A DNA stretch of 44,495 bases from Campylobacterales bacterium (GTDB lineage Bacteria; Campylobacterota; Campylobacteria; Campylobacterales; QNZT01). Each line of letters begins with the position of its first letter. The first letter of the stretch is position 1. The position numbers were made by a program, and so were the translations under genes. The DNA lies in the NCBI GenBank assembly GCA_027066435.1, contig JAMONX010000045.1, positions 1 through 44,495 of the forward strand, read 5' to 3'. Of the stretch, positions 1 through 8,907 are shown piece by piece. The notes under the pieces are model-generated. The model was given only the letters and a program-made list of their open reading frames with translations, was not told the origin of the DNA and did not search any database.

Positions 1-470
1 GTAGAATCAAAATAGTTTTTATAAAAACTCACAATAAGCTCATCCCTATTTTATCAACAAACATCAAGTTAACAGATGAAAAAATTATCAACATCTATAA
101 GAAAAGATGGAATATAGAACAAGGTTATAAAGAGCTTCGTGAACATTTTGGATTTGGTAAGGAAGAGAATAGAATCTATGAAGCACTTATGGCAAGAATT
201 TCTCTTTCATTCATCTCTTATAATCTTGTGAGTTATATCAACCGTATAAACCATGAACCTCAAACACTGGGTGGTTTATTTAAAGATCTCGAATGTGAAC
301 TTACAAATCTTGCAATATCTATGGAGTTCTTTATTCAGATATTAGTAGAAATTTCTCAAAATCTTGATGAAACTCAAAAAGATGAAAAATCCAATATGAT
401 TTTATTGCAACTAATACATAGTTTAGGAGCTTGCACTCAAAATTCTCTTGGTTTTATGTGCGAAAATTGA
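1..470 (+). mobile_element. IS transposase, 3' part (IS4-like DDE), cut by window edge
   Basis: The frame is open from base 3 to the stop at 468-470, so only the C-terminal ~155 residues are visible. The translation contains IYKKRWNIEQGYKELREHFG, which matches the Y-(2)-R-(3)-E signature around the last catalytic Glu of IS4-family DDE transposases. A hydrophobic helical stretch (ARISLSFISYNLVSYINR) typical of the region after that Glu follows. An internal ATG at 189 would give a 93-residue protein, but the similarity clearly extends upstream of it. No terminal inverted repeat can be assigned because the left end is outside the window. Whether the element is intact cannot be judged. The family call is moderately sure. 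Confidence 0.75.
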
Positions 471-583
471 GTTATTAAATATATAATATGACTATGTGTT
501 AAAAATACAAACAACTTGATAACACGATATTTTGCCACTTCACAGACATTTTATTTTTATGGGAACACGATCGAAGAAAAAGG

Positions 584-1498
584 CTATTTCACCTGTACTT
601 TGCTTAGCCTGAAAATTATGTCATCATCCAAGTCAGGTATACCGTTTTTCCCTAAAGAATAGATGTAAACCATATGGTTTTCTTTTCCCGAAGTATAAAC
701 TGTTTTCTGCTTATATTCAAAAGGATTACCCCACATATCAACAGGCATGTTGCCATCAAAAGTCAGTGTAGCGTTATACCTTTTTTGCAAATTTTCTAAT
801 AAATTTTGATTAAAATAGTGAGATAATTTGCCCTTCAAAAGTATATCGTTTCCAATCTCATCCGCAGGAATCTTTTTATTTTTATGCATATACGACGCTA
901 TAAAAAGTTCGTAGAGTATAACCATCTCTCTTTTGGTTTTTTTCTCAGAATTATCCACTCTATGATTTGCTTTAAGTTCAGCTTCCTTTATTCTTTGTTT
1001 TTGTACTTTTGCAAAATACTTTTCAGATGCTTTTACAATCTTTCCAAAATTCATATTGTAGATATTTTTATCTATACTAAGTAAACTTACCTCTCTGACT
1101 GTGGCCTCCGGATGAAGAGACTTGTCAAATACTACTCTCCCATTACTGTTACTAAACAATTGTAAATCTTCTATCCAGACAGAATTCCACTGATAATCAC
1201 ATATAGATAATACCTTGATTTTATCCAGCGGTACAACAACATGATATCTGTTTTTATCAAATTTAGGATAGTACTCCAAGTTATATTTCTCTTGTCTCAA
1301 TCCACCAAAAAGAGAGAAATCCTGACAGATCCTCCACTCTCTTTGTGCTTTGTATGAGACTCTTACGGTAAAATAATCCCCGTCTAAAACCTCTCCCTGC
1401 ATAATGATTTCTTTATCTTTGGAAAAGATATTTTGTATAAATATAAAAGCTAGAATAATCCCAACAAACTGTAAAAATCTATTATTAAGCAGTTTCAT
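584..1498 (-). CDS. membrane-anchored protein with GspG-like C-terminal domain
   Basis: This 304-residue protein has an N-terminal hydrophobic segment (about residues 9-25) that can act as a signal anchor or uncleaved signal. Residues ~30-125 look beta-rich and end in VWIEDLQLF. Residues ~155-190 are charged and helical. The last ~50 residues, with DMWGNPFEYK, YSLGKNGIPD and a DLDDD cluster, resemble the C-terminal Asp-rich, calcium-binding loop of type II secretion major pseudopilins (GspG). There is no N-terminal prepilin cleavage motif, so it is not itself a classical pseudopilin. It stands alone between the IS fragment and the divergent NlpC/P60 gene. The function is unknown; the GspG resemblance is inferred from motifs only. 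Confidence 0.6.
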   Translation of the reverse strand: MKLLNNRFLQFVGIILAFIFIQNIFSKDKEIIMQGEVLDGDYFTVRVSYKAQREWRICQDFSLFGGLRQEKYNLEYYPKFDKNRYHVVVPLDKIKVLSICDYQWNSVWIEDLQLFSNSNGRVVFDKSLHPEATVREVSLLSIDKNIYNMNFGKIVKASEKYFAKVQKQRIKEAELKANHRVDNSEKKTKREMVILYELFIASYMHKNKKIPADEIGNDILLKGKLSHYFNQNLLENLQKRYNATLTFDGNMPVDMWGNPFEYKQKTVYTSGKENHMVYIYSLGKNGIPDLDDDIIFRLSKVQVK

Positions 1499-1743
1499 TT
1501 TAAAGGTTCCTCATATAACCACAAAGAGGGTTGTTTTGACAACACAATGTCTATCTGCTAAAATCGTCATATATAATAAAAACTTAATTTTTCAGTCATA
1601 GCCCCTAAAGTAGGTTATGATGTATTATAGTTATTTTAGCTAAAAAGACTACAATGGTCAAAAAGGATGTTTTATGCTGACTATATACAGCTCAAGAGTC
1701 GATAAACTATAGTGAACTAATCCATTTTAAAACGAAGATTCGC

Positions 1744-1749
1744 TAAAAT
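1744..1749 (+). promoter_or_regulatory. possible -10 element giving a leaderless mRNA
   Basis: TAAAAT lies only 6 nt before the ATG at 1756, and no Shine-Dalgarno-like purine run precedes that ATG. If this is the -10 box, transcription would begin at or next to the start codon. No good -35 hexamer is visible 17 nt upstream. Weak prediction. Confidence 0.25.
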
Positions 1750-1755
1750 CTCAAG

Positions 1756-2289
1756 ATGAAACATATTTTATTTCAACTGACTATTTTACTGTTTTTTTCA
1801 GGATGCATCTTCCAACCACCTATTACTGTGGACAATCAAGTGAATGTTTATGTGGAGACTGAAGAGTCACCTGAAGTTGTTGATAGTAGTTTGCAGGATT
1901 TATTGGTTAGTGACAAGGCTGAAAAGTTGCTCTCTTTAGCTCATGCTCAGATTGGGACTCCTTATGTTTATGGTGGGAGTAGTTTTAGGGGGTTTGATTG
2001 TTCTGGGTTTGTTAGTTATGTTTATAGATATGGTATTGGCAAAAATTTACCTCGAACTTCAAGAGCCCAGTCTGAATATACGATGAGATTAGAGAGGTCA
2101 CAACTTGTTCCTGGAGATATTGTTTTTTTTGATACGGCAAAAAAAGGGTATATTAACCATTGTGGTATCTATATGGGAAATGGTAGATTTATACATGCAT
2201 CTAGTGGTAAAATAAAGGCGGTTGTTATCTCAAATATAGATAAAGGGTTTTATAAAAATCGTTTTAGATGGGGTGGAAGGGTAATATAA
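1756..2289 (+). CDS. NlpC/P60 family cell-wall peptidase lipoprotein
   Basis: This is a predicted periplasmic or outer-membrane lipoprotein of 177 residues. A hydrophobic leader ends in the lipobox FSGC with Cys17. The C40 peptidase domain covers about residues 55-177. Catalytic residues are visible as Cys82 in DCSGF, His135 in INHCGIYMG and a third polar His147 in FIHASS. The family cleaves gamma-D-glutamyl-diaminopimelate or related bonds in peptidoglycan peptides. The length is typical of small Spr/NlpC-like endopeptidases. The following flavoprotein is in the same frame immediately after this gene's stop codon, so the two are very probably co-transcribed and translationally coupled. The ATG lacks a clear ribosome binding site, but the lipobox position supports this start. 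Confidence 0.9.
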   Translation: MKHILFQLTILLFFSGCIFQPPITVDNQVNVYVETEESPEVVDSSLQDLLVSDKAEKLLSLAHAQIGTPYVYGGSSFRGFDCSGFVSYVYRYGIGKNLPRTSRAQSEYTMRLERSQLVPGDIVFFDTAKKGYINHCGIYMGNGRFIHASSGKIKAVVISNIDKGFYKNRFRWGGRVI

Positions 2290-2292
2290 ATT
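2275..2292 (+). promoter_or_regulatory. Shine-Dalgarno and ATT start of the flavoprotein
   Basis: GGAAGG at 2275-2280 is followed by 9 nt and then ATT at 2290-2292. The site sits inside the last codons of the upstream gene. It explains why the flavoprotein's essential FAD-binding residues lie upstream of the first ATG at 2338. Confidence 0.6.
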
Positions 2293-3417
2293 AAAACTTT
2301 TGAGATAGTTATCATAGGTGCAGGGGCTAGTGGTCTTATGGTTGCAAGTAGATTTAAAGATAAAGATATAGCTTTGATTGAGGGTAACCTAGCAATTGCT
2401 CAAAAGATAAAGATTTCAGGTGGCGGAAAATGTAATGTCACAAACACTCAGGTTAGTTATAAAAACTATCTAGGGAATTGTGATTTTATCAAGCCAATTT
2501 TAGATGCATTTGATCAAAATGCACTATTAGAGTTTTTAAAACTTAGGGGGTGTGAACCTCATATCAGAAAAGATGGTCAATACTTTTTCAAACACAGTGC
2601 AAATGAAATCATTGAAGTTTTTCAAAGAGAGATAGAGGGTGTAAAACTCTTTTTGAACCATAGAGTTATTAAAGTTAGCAAAAAAGATGCTTTTTTTATA
2701 GAGACTGATAAGGGAGTATTTAAAGCTAAAAAACTCATAATTGCAAGTGGTGGTCTCTCTTATCCAAAGATTGGTGCTAGTGGTATTTCATATGAAATAG
2801 CTGAAAGTTTTGGGCATTGTATAAAAAAGACAACACCAGCACTGGTTGGATTTACTCTGCAAAAAGAACAGTTTTGGATGAAAGAACTTAGTGGTATTTC
2901 AACAACCGTAGATATTAGAGTAGGTGATAAGAAGTTTAACGGAGAGCTTTTGTTTGCTCATAAGGGGATTAGCGGTCCTGTGGTCTTAAATACCTCTTTA
3001 TATTGGAAAAAAGGGGATATTGAGGTTGATTTTTTGCCCAATTATAATTTAAAACAAAATCTAAAAAATTCTAATAAACATATAAGTTCTGCTCTTCCTT
3101 TGCCAAAAAGATTTATCAAGCTTTTTTTAGAGAGTATTGATATCATTGATAAATCTGTTTCAAAACTAGATTCTGATGAGTTTCAAAAACTTTCAAAATT
3201 AAAAAGTTATAGTTTTGCACCAGCTGGAAATTTTGGCTATCAAAAGGCTGAAGTTACAAGAGGAGGGGTATCAACTGATGAAATTGATCCTTTAACTATG
3301 ATGAGTAGGATTGTTGATGATTTGTACTTTGTAGGGGAGTGTTTAGATGTTACTGGTGAGCTTGGAGGTTATAACTTTCAGTGGGCATTTAGTTCAGCTT
3401 GGAAACTTACTCTTTAA
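2290..3417 (+). CDS. HI0933/YhiN-type flavoprotein, probable ATT start
   Basis: This is a FAD-dependent oxidoreductase of the HI0933/YhiN/BaiN-like family, about 375 residues from the start chosen here. The dinucleotide-binding motif VIIGAGASGL is encoded at about 2308-2337, before the first ATG at 2338. An ATG start would remove the Gly-x-Gly-x-x-Gly loop. Reading back in frame, the only codon before the preceding gene's TAA is ATT at 2290, placed ideally behind GGAAGG. Other family features are GGGKCNVTN near the N-terminus, ASGGLSYPKIGASG in the middle, and GVSTDEIDP plus the C-terminal FVGECLDVTGELGGYNFQWAFSSA. The physiological substrate is unknown for most members. The gene overlaps the convergent gene at 3407-3844 by 11 bp. 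The family call is strong; the ATT start is an inference. Confidence 0.88.
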   Translation: MKTFEIVIIGAGASGLMVASRFKDKDIALIEGNLAIAQKIKISGGGKCNVTNTQVSYKNYLGNCDFIKPILDAFDQNALLEFLKLRGCEPHIRKDGQYFFKHSANEIIEVFQREIEGVKLFLNHRVIKVSKKDAFFIETDKGVFKAKKLIIASGGLSYPKIGASGISYEIAESFGHCIKKTTPALVGFTLQKEQFWMKELSGISTTVDIRVGDKKFNGELLFAHKGISGPVVLNTSLYWKKGDIEVDFLPNYNLKQNLKNSNKHISSALPLPKRFIKLFLESIDIIDKSVSKLDSDEFQKLSKLKSYSFAPAGNFGYQKAEVTRGGVSTDEIDPLTMMSRIVDDLYFVGECLDVTGELGGYNFQWAFSSAWKLTL

Positions 3418-3844
3418 ATTGATTGACCCAATCCCAAACTAATCTGTTTTTTGTATACAATTTTTCTACTTCATCCAAGTTAATGTTAAATGCCGTGGAT
3501 ACACCTTCTTTGAATTGATTTTTAGAGGCTTGAGTATAAAGAAATGAATCTATCTTAGTGCTTAAAGTGATATTTTGGGTATAGATTCTATCAGATGCAT
3601 CTGTTAAAATATTTTTAATTGTATCAAAAACTTGCTCTTGGGGTATCTCTGTTGGCTCCTCATTTACAAGAGAAGTGTACTCTGTAACTTCCTTCAGGGT
3701 CTCTAAATTCTCTGCTTTTTCAATCTCTTCAAGAGACTTTAAAATAGCTTCAGACTCTTCTTGTTCTACTTTGTAATCATTATAAAAAAATATAAATGAA
3801 AAAAATCCCATTACGATAATAAATAAAAATATAAATGTTTTCAT
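3407..3844 (-). CDS. small membrane-anchored protein, unknown function
   Basis: The protein has 145 residues with an N-terminal hydrophobic helix (about residues 3-21, FIFLFIIVMGFFSFIFFY), followed by an acidic, probably helical region rich in Glu. It looks like a single-pass inner-membrane protein or an uncleaved export signal with a periplasmic tail. It begins 4 nt after the RND permease stop and probably belongs to that transcript. Its 3' end overlaps the convergent flavoprotein by 11 bp. No family recognised. Confidence 0.65.
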   Translation of the reverse strand: MKTFIFLFIIVMGFFSFIFFYNDYKVEQEESEAILKSLEEIEKAENLETLKEVTEYTSLVNEEPTEIPQEQVFDTIKNILTDASDRIYTQNITLSTKIDSFLYTQASKNQFKEGVSTAFNINLDEVEKLYTKNRLVWDWVNQFKE

Positions 3845-3848
3845 GTCT

Positions 3849-6800
3849 TCATCTTATCCTTTTTGAATTTAAGAATGTATAAAGAACAGGAAGATAGAGA
3901 AGATTTAGTACTGTTCCCCAGGCTAATCCAAAACCAAGTGCTATTGCCATAGGTTGAAATATAGTTGCTTGTCCTGTTGGAAAAAATATAAGACTAGATA
4001 ATCCTATGAGAGTTGTAACTGAAGTCAATATTATAGGTCTAAATCTTTTTGCAGCATAGTAAAAAATTTCTTCAATATTTTTAGCTTTTTTGAGGTTCAT
4101 CATCATTATAATTCCATCATTTATCACAATTCCTGAAAGTCCTAGCATCCCAATTATTGAAGGCATCCCAAGGTTGATACCGAGAACAAAATGCCCTATA
4201 AGTACTCCTAAAAATGCAAAAGGGATAACAGACATCATCATAAATGTTTCACGAAATGAGTTAAAGAGGTATAAAAGTGAGAGCATTATCAAAATCATAG
4301 CTAGAGATGAAGCTGCTAACATATCATTTTTTAAATCTTTTTGTTTCTCTTTTTCTCCTTTAAATATAAGTTTAATACCGTTATTTTTAGCCTCTTCTAA
4401 AAGAGGTTCAATCTTTGCTAATGCCTCATTCGCTGTTAAGATTTTAGGGTTTACATTTGCATAAATATAAAAATTTGTCTCTCCAAAATCTTTTATCACT
4501 TTTTCAAATGATTTTATAACTTGAAACTCTACTACATCTTTTAATCTTACAACTCTATTTTTGTCAAGGGATAGGGAGTGATTTTTAAATGTTTCTATTG
4601 AATCTTTAGATTCACTCTTTATCTTTATCTCTAGTAGGTTCTCTTCATCAAATGAGAGAGAAACTTTTCGTTCTAAATAAATCCCTGAGAGTAATTTTCC
4701 TAGTAATCTTTCATCAATTCCCAATGATTCTCCATAACTATTGACTTTTAGTTTTATCTCATCAACTCCAAATTTTATACCATCATCAACTGAAGTTACT
4801 CCTTCAAGACTTTCTAAAGAGGTTTTTAGTTTTTCAATATATTTCAATATTTTCTGACTATTTTCAGATACTAGACCGATTTTAAGGTCTGATTTTATAG
4901 GTCCTACCTTTCTCTCAACTATATCAATATCTGTTAAATTAAATCTCTCTTTGTAGTTTTGCTCTTTTAAAAATATTCTTAGTTTTTTAGCGATGCTTTG
5001 TGATTTTTCTTCCCTAGTTCTTCCCTCTTTATCATAATAAAAGCTAAGATTTGGAGTGATAAATTTATCTACAAAGTTTTGTGCTTTTAGCTTTTGAAGC
5101 TCTATAGTGATTTGTCCAACATATGGATAAGTTTCGCTATTTCCTGCACTATCTCTTCTCCAACCTGCAACGGAACCTAAATGCTCTATATAAAACTCAT
5201 CTTTTTTCTCATAGATCTCTTTTTGTATGATTGCTAATACTCTATAAGTCTCCTCAGTTTTTGTATTTACATCTGCTTTTAGGGCTATTTTTATAGTAGT
5301 TGCATCAAACTTTGGAAACATTTGAAATTTACTCATCTTTATGCCTAAAATAATTAAAAGAGGAACAATTATAAGAAAACTAATAAGAAAACTCTTTTTA
5401 TATCTCATTAAAAACCGAATTATTTTGCTATAGATTTTATTTACTCTCTCCCAGCTTCTAGTTTTTTGCTCTTTTTTCAAGACATGGGCTGCGTGGATTG
5501 GCAAAAAAACAAATGATTCAATTAAAGAGGCTAAAACCAAGACTGAAACGGCGATGGGAATTAGTTTTATAACTTCTCCCATATTCCCACTCATCATAAG
5601 TGCGGGCATAAAAGCAAAAAGAGTGGTTAAAGATGCAATTGTTACAGGCTTAAACATCTCTTTTGCTCCAATTACTGCTGCCTCTTTTGGCTCTTTCCCA
5701 TCTTCTATATGTTGTTGTATATTTTCACTAACAACAATGGCATCATCAACTATAATTCCAAGAGCTAAAAGTACACCTATGAGAGATATCATGTTGATTG
5801 TATAGCCTGCAGCAAAAAGATAAAAAGCACCTAAAACAAAAGATGTAGGAATCCCAAGAGAAATGATAAAAGACATTCGTCCGTTTATCAATAGCATAAC
5901 TAACAAAGAGATGAGAATTAAACCTAAAAGGATATTGGAAATGATGATATTTAATCTATCTTTGATTTGGGCTGAACGGTCATTGTGAATGACATATCGG
6001 AGATTATTACTCTTTTGATTGAGTATATCTACTATATCTTTTATCTGTTTTGAGAGTTCTAATGCGTTTCCTATAGGGCTTTGTTTTATTGAAACATCTA
6101 TAGCATTTTCTGTATCAACCATAAACATAGTTGCTGCATCTTCATATCGTTTTTTCACAGTAGCAATGTCTTTTAAATAGAGTGTTTTCCCATCAACCTT
6201 TATGCGACTTTGAAGCATCTCTTTAGCATCTTTTTTGCCATTATATGTTGAGATATAGTAGTGCCCCTCTCTTTTGTCCTCTATCTTTCCAATAGGGTAG
6301 ATATATGAAAGCCCTGAAATTGCATTTATTACAGAACTCTCTTCTAGTCCTAAAGCTTTTATTTTTTGACTATCAATGTTTATATCATAGTAGATTTCTG
6401 AATCACCATATATGATTATCTCTGAAATGTTTTTAAGATTTGAGATTTTATCTTTTAGATTATCCGCTTTTTTTATTAACTCTGCATTTGACAGAGAGTT
6501 TGATATAATTGCAACACTCATAAGTTCTCGTTTGACTTCAAGTACTTGTACGGTGGGTTCATTCATATCTTCTGGAAGATTTTGGTAAGTTCGTAAAAGT
6601 GAATCTTTGATTTTATCTGCTGTACTATATTTATTTACTCTCTTTTCAAGCTCTAATATAATGTTAAATTTAGCTGGAGAGATGATAGTTGTCATCTCTT
6701 TTATTCCATCTACATTTTTTATCGCTTCTTCTATCTCTTTTACTGCCATTTTATCTAGTATATCTATAGATGCACCAGCATAACTTCCAGAAACTGAGAT

Positions 6801-6938
6801 CATGTTAAGTTCAAATGATGGAAATATCTCTTTTGGTGTTTTAGTATAGGCATAAATACCTGCAATAAATACTAATACAAACAGGAGATAATTCATCCTA
6901 GAATTATTAATAAAAAACCTTAAAAAACTTTCGTACAT
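3849..6938 (-). CDS. RND superfamily efflux permease (AcrB-like)
   Basis: This inner-membrane proton-driven exporter has 1029 residues, the usual length for an AcrB/HAE-type permease. It has the duplicated layout: TM1 near residue 15-32, a large periplasmic loop, a TM2-6 block at about residues 330-480, TM7 near 515, a second periplasmic loop and a terminal TM8-12 block. The TM4 proton-relay pair is present in GIIVDDAIVVSEN. TM10 carries GIVINDGIIMM, the Asn-Asp variant rather than the Lys-containing AcrB form. No adaptor (membrane fusion) or TolC-like gene adjoins it; upstream is an SGNH lipoprotein 15 bp away and downstream a 145-residue anchored protein. The substrate cannot be told from sequence. 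A second Met at residue 15 is a possible alternative start. Confidence 0.93.
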   Translation of the reverse strand: MYESFLRFFINNSRMNYLLFVLVFIAGIYAYTKTPKEIFPSFELNMISVSGSYAGASIDILDKMAVKEIEEAIKNVDGIKEMTTIISPAKFNIILELEKRVNKYSTADKIKDSLLRTYQNLPEDMNEPTVQVLEVKRELMSVAIISNSLSNAELIKKADNLKDKISNLKNISEIIIYGDSEIYYDINIDSQKIKALGLEESSVINAISGLSYIYPIGKIEDKREGHYYISTYNGKKDAKEMLQSRIKVDGKTLYLKDIATVKKRYEDAATMFMVDTENAIDVSIKQSPIGNALELSKQIKDIVDILNQKSNNLRYVIHNDRSAQIKDRLNIIISNILLGLILISLLVMLLINGRMSFIISLGIPTSFVLGAFYLFAAGYTINMISLIGVLLALGIIVDDAIVVSENIQQHIEDGKEPKEAAVIGAKEMFKPVTIASLTTLFAFMPALMMSGNMGEVIKLIPIAVSVLVLASLIESFVFLPIHAAHVLKKEQKTRSWERVNKIYSKIIRFLMRYKKSFLISFLIIVPLLIILGIKMSKFQMFPKFDATTIKIALKADVNTKTEETYRVLAIIQKEIYEKKDEFYIEHLGSVAGWRRDSAGNSETYPYVGQITIELQKLKAQNFVDKFITPNLSFYYDKEGRTREEKSQSIAKKLRIFLKEQNYKERFNLTDIDIVERKVGPIKSDLKIGLVSENSQKILKYIEKLKTSLESLEGVTSVDDGIKFGVDEIKLKVNSYGESLGIDERLLGKLLSGIYLERKVSLSFDEENLLEIKIKSESKDSIETFKNHSLSLDKNRVVRLKDVVEFQVIKSFEKVIKDFGETNFYIYANVNPKILTANEALAKIEPLLEEAKNNGIKLIFKGEKEKQKDLKNDMLAASSLAMILIMLSLLYLFNSFRETFMMMSVIPFAFLGVLIGHFVLGINLGMPSIIGMLGLSGIVINDGIIMMMNLKKAKNIEEIFYYAAKRFRPIILTSVTTLIGLSSLIFFPTGQATIFQPMAIALGFGLAWGTVLNLLYLPVLYTFLNSKRIR

Positions 6939-6953
6939 TAGCCTGCTTGTGTT

Positions 6954-8204
6954 TTATTTAAATTGTGTACAAAGTATTTTGTTATCACTATCACAAATAA
7001 GCTCTTTAACCCAAGATGCAATCATCTTTGCACCAGTTGGGCTAAAATGAGTATTATCTCCATATCCAAAAGTTTTTATTAATGCAGCACTATCTCTAAA
7101 GTTATTAAAATTACTCCACGATTTATGTTGTAAATCAAGTAAAAGTACATTTTCTATCTGACTTAAATCCCTAATAGTTTGTGCATAATCACCAACTTCT
7201 TTAATATGACTCTGTATGGTTTCATATCCTGCATATTTTTCCATTCGCTCAACTGGTGTTATCAGTACAGGTGTTAAATTTGCATCTCTTGCATATATAA
7301 CATATTCTTTTAGCTCATTATAAAAAGAGTTTTCAATACCAGGTAGTGTTCCTATATCTGAACTTGGTATCTCATCATTGTGTCCAAACTGTATAAATAG
7401 ATATCCACCATTTGTGATATTTGTATCATTTATAATCTCTTTTGTCTGATGCCAATTATGAAACCACCCGTCATACTCTAAATCACTTCTCTCTTTGTAA
7501 GATTTGCTACTTGCTCCAGGTTGGGCTAAATTAAAAAGGTTTTGAGAGTTTTGCATATATCTACCTAATATATCTCCCCAGCCCATCCCTATACGAATTC
7601 CATTGAGTGTTGTTGTATTATGCACAGTAGAATCACCAATGATGAATATTTTCATCTTCTTTCTTATATCAGGCGATAGTGTTTCATTAGCATCTACAAT
7701 TATTACATGGTCTTTTATAGGAAGCATTTTAATATTAGATACTATTTCCCATTTATCAGATCTACTAAGTGCAGCAACTCTAAAATTTTGCTTTATATCT
7801 GGTATGATTTGCGTAGAAGTTTGTGCAGTAATCTCTGTTTCACTATTTTTAAAATCAGCTCTGCCCACTATCTCCCAATCCCAAGAAGATCCATTGCTCA
7901 TTGATTTAAATATAGTCTCATTTTCTATAAGATAATCTGCTCCATCTACCAATCTATTGATATATCCTGTACTCTTATTGTAGTCACTATCTATAAAAAA
8001 TTGTATATTCTTTCCAACTTTTAAACCTTTTTTAATGTTTAGTTTTAACTCTGCATCTTTTAATGATTTTGATAATTTCCCTAAATATATATTAGGTTTT
8101 GGTTCATCTGCTAAGAGTTGGCTATTTTGAGTTAATATAGATTCATTACTGCATCCGCTTACAAATAGTGCATACAATGCAATTGTATATAAAATATTTT
8201 TCAT
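6954..8204 (-). CDS. SGNH/GDSL hydrolase lipoprotein, likely carbohydrate esterase
   Basis: The protein has 416 residues. The leader ends in VSGC with lipidated Cys18. Residues ~35-160 form a separate beta-rich domain with IDSDYNKSTGY and GADYLIE, similar in style to DOMON-like or carbohydrate-binding modules. Residues ~184-405 are an SGNH hydrolase of the rhamnogalacturonan-acetylesterase type: block I GDSTV (Ser192), the Gly in QPGASS, block III GHND (Asn276) and block V GDNTHFSP (Asp383, His386). The full catalytic set is present. The likely role is removing O-acetyl or other acyl groups from an extracellular polysaccharide, which fits the two acyltransferases just upstream. The gene has its own extended -10 promoter at 8228-8236. 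Confidence 0.88.
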   Translation of the reverse strand: MKNILYTIALYALFVSGCSNESILTQNSQLLADEPKPNIYLGKLSKSLKDAELKLNIKKGLKVGKNIQFFIDSDYNKSTGYINRLVDGADYLIENETIFKSMSNGSSWDWEIVGRADFKNSETEITAQTSTQIIPDIKQNFRVAALSRSDKWEIVSNIKMLPIKDHVIIVDANETLSPDIRKKMKIFIIGDSTVHNTTTLNGIRIGMGWGDILGRYMQNSQNLFNLAQPGASSKSYKERSDLEYDGWFHNWHQTKEIINDTNITNGGYLFIQFGHNDEIPSSDIGTLPGIENSFYNELKEYVIYARDANLTPVLITPVERMEKYAGYETIQSHIKEVGDYAQTIRDLSQIENVLLLDLQHKSWSNFNNFRDSAALIKTFGYGDNTHFSPTGAKMIASWVKELICDSDNKILCTQFK

Positions 8205-8227
8205 TATAGATGTTTCCTTTTTGTTTC

Positions 8228-8236
8228 ATTATATCA
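8228..8236 (-). promoter_or_regulatory. extended -10 promoter for the SGNH lipoprotein gene
   Basis: On the minus strand the sequence reads TGATATAAT, a TGN-extended consensus -10, about 24 nt before the start codon at 8204. AAAGGAAAC lies between them as ribosome binding site. No consensus -35 is visible; the upstream DNA is T-rich. Confidence 0.5.
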
Positions 8237-8243
8237 ATATTTA

Positions 8244-8265
8244 TGTTAAAAAAATTTCTACTTAT
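8244..8265. repeat. 22-nt motif, copy 1 (second copy at 11174-11195)
   Basis: TGTTAAAAAAATTTCTA followed by C and TTAT. It matches 11174-11195 at 21 of 22 positions. Both copies lie upstream of leftward polysaccharide genes in the same orientation relative to them. This copy is 11 bp upstream of the -10 box at 8228-8236. Confidence 0.5.
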
Positions 8266-8319
8266 CTGATTGATGAGTGTAAAAGTTTACATTATAATGT
8301 TTTTTCAAACTTATATTTT

Positions 8320-8889
8320 TTAAAGAGATTTTATAATTTTTGCAGGATTTCCTGCAACAACTACATTTGGAGGTACATCTTTGGTGACAATACTACCTGC
8401 CCCAATACTACTATTTTTACCAATAAAATTTACATTATGTAAAATGGTAGTATTTGTTCCGATGAAAACATTGTCTTCTATAACTAAAGGTAAAGGTATA
8501 GCTTTTCCCAATGGTTTTGAGCCATGATGATGTGTAATTATTTTAACATTTTCAGCTAGTACACAAAAATTTCCTATCTCTAAATTACCTGAAAAATCGA
8601 TTATGCACTTTTTTGCTAATCTTGTATTATTACCAATACGCAAATATGCAGAGGGTATCTCTGTATTAAGAGTAATATCTCTATTGATATAAATATTATC
8701 AGCTAATGAAATTTGTTTTGGATACCTAATAATTACAGAAGATTTAATTATACAATTTTTTCCACATTCTCCTAAATTTAAGGTTAAAAAGAGTGTAGAA
8801 ATTCTATCCTTAAATTGCAACCATAGTGCAACTAAGAATTGGAGAAAGGCACCGATAATACCTAGTGGTTTTTGATTCCAAAACTTCAT
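8320..8889 (-). CDS. left-handed beta-helix acyltransferase (WcaF/LacA-like)
   Basis: This soluble 189-residue acyltransferase is made largely of hexapeptide-repeat (LbH) coils, about residues 40-185. Typical elements are ITHHHGS with a candidate catalytic His, [15 protein letters not shown] and the standard C-terminal signature [25 protein letters not shown]. Family members transfer acetyl or other short acyl groups from CoA to sugars or amino sugars. A hydrophobic N-terminal patch ([17 protein letters not shown]) suggests membrane association. It is the last gene of a four-gene leftward set with the AMP ligase (18 bp gap), carrier protein and a second LbH enzyme. The polysaccharide context suggests it decorates repeat units or takes acyl groups from the carrier protein; the acceptor is unknown. 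Confidence 0.85.
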   Translation of the reverse strand: MKFWNQKPLGIIGAFLQFLVALWLQFKDRISTLFLTLNLGECGKNCIIKSSVIIRYPKQISLADNIYINRDITLNTEIPSAYLRIGNNTRLAKKCIIDFSGNLEIGNFCVLAENVKIITHHHGSKPLGKAIPLPLVIEDNVFIGTNTTILHNVNFIGKNSSIGAGSIVTKDVPPNVVVAGNPAKIIKSL

Positions 8890-8907
8890 ATTCTTTTTCC
8901 TTCTATC

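Noticed and set aside
471-583. Search for an IS terminal inverted repeat after the transposase stop
   Set aside because: The left end of the element is outside the window, so no repeat pair can be verified; nothing else is recognisable here.
1634-1645. Palindrome TTTTAGCTAAAA in the 257-bp gap before the NlpC/P60 gene
   Set aside because: Short AT-rich palindromes are common by chance in this base composition, and it is not aligned with a convincing promoter.
1674-1712. 12-codon ORF (MLTIYSSRVDKL) with AAGGA just upstream
   Set aside because: Too short to support by sequence alone. It could be a chance frame, a leader peptide or a remnant, and nothing in the context decides.
5554-5805. Open frame on the plus strand inside the RND permease gene
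   Set aside because: It lies opposite a well-supported coding region, has no family features and no ribosome binding site; it is a shadow frame.
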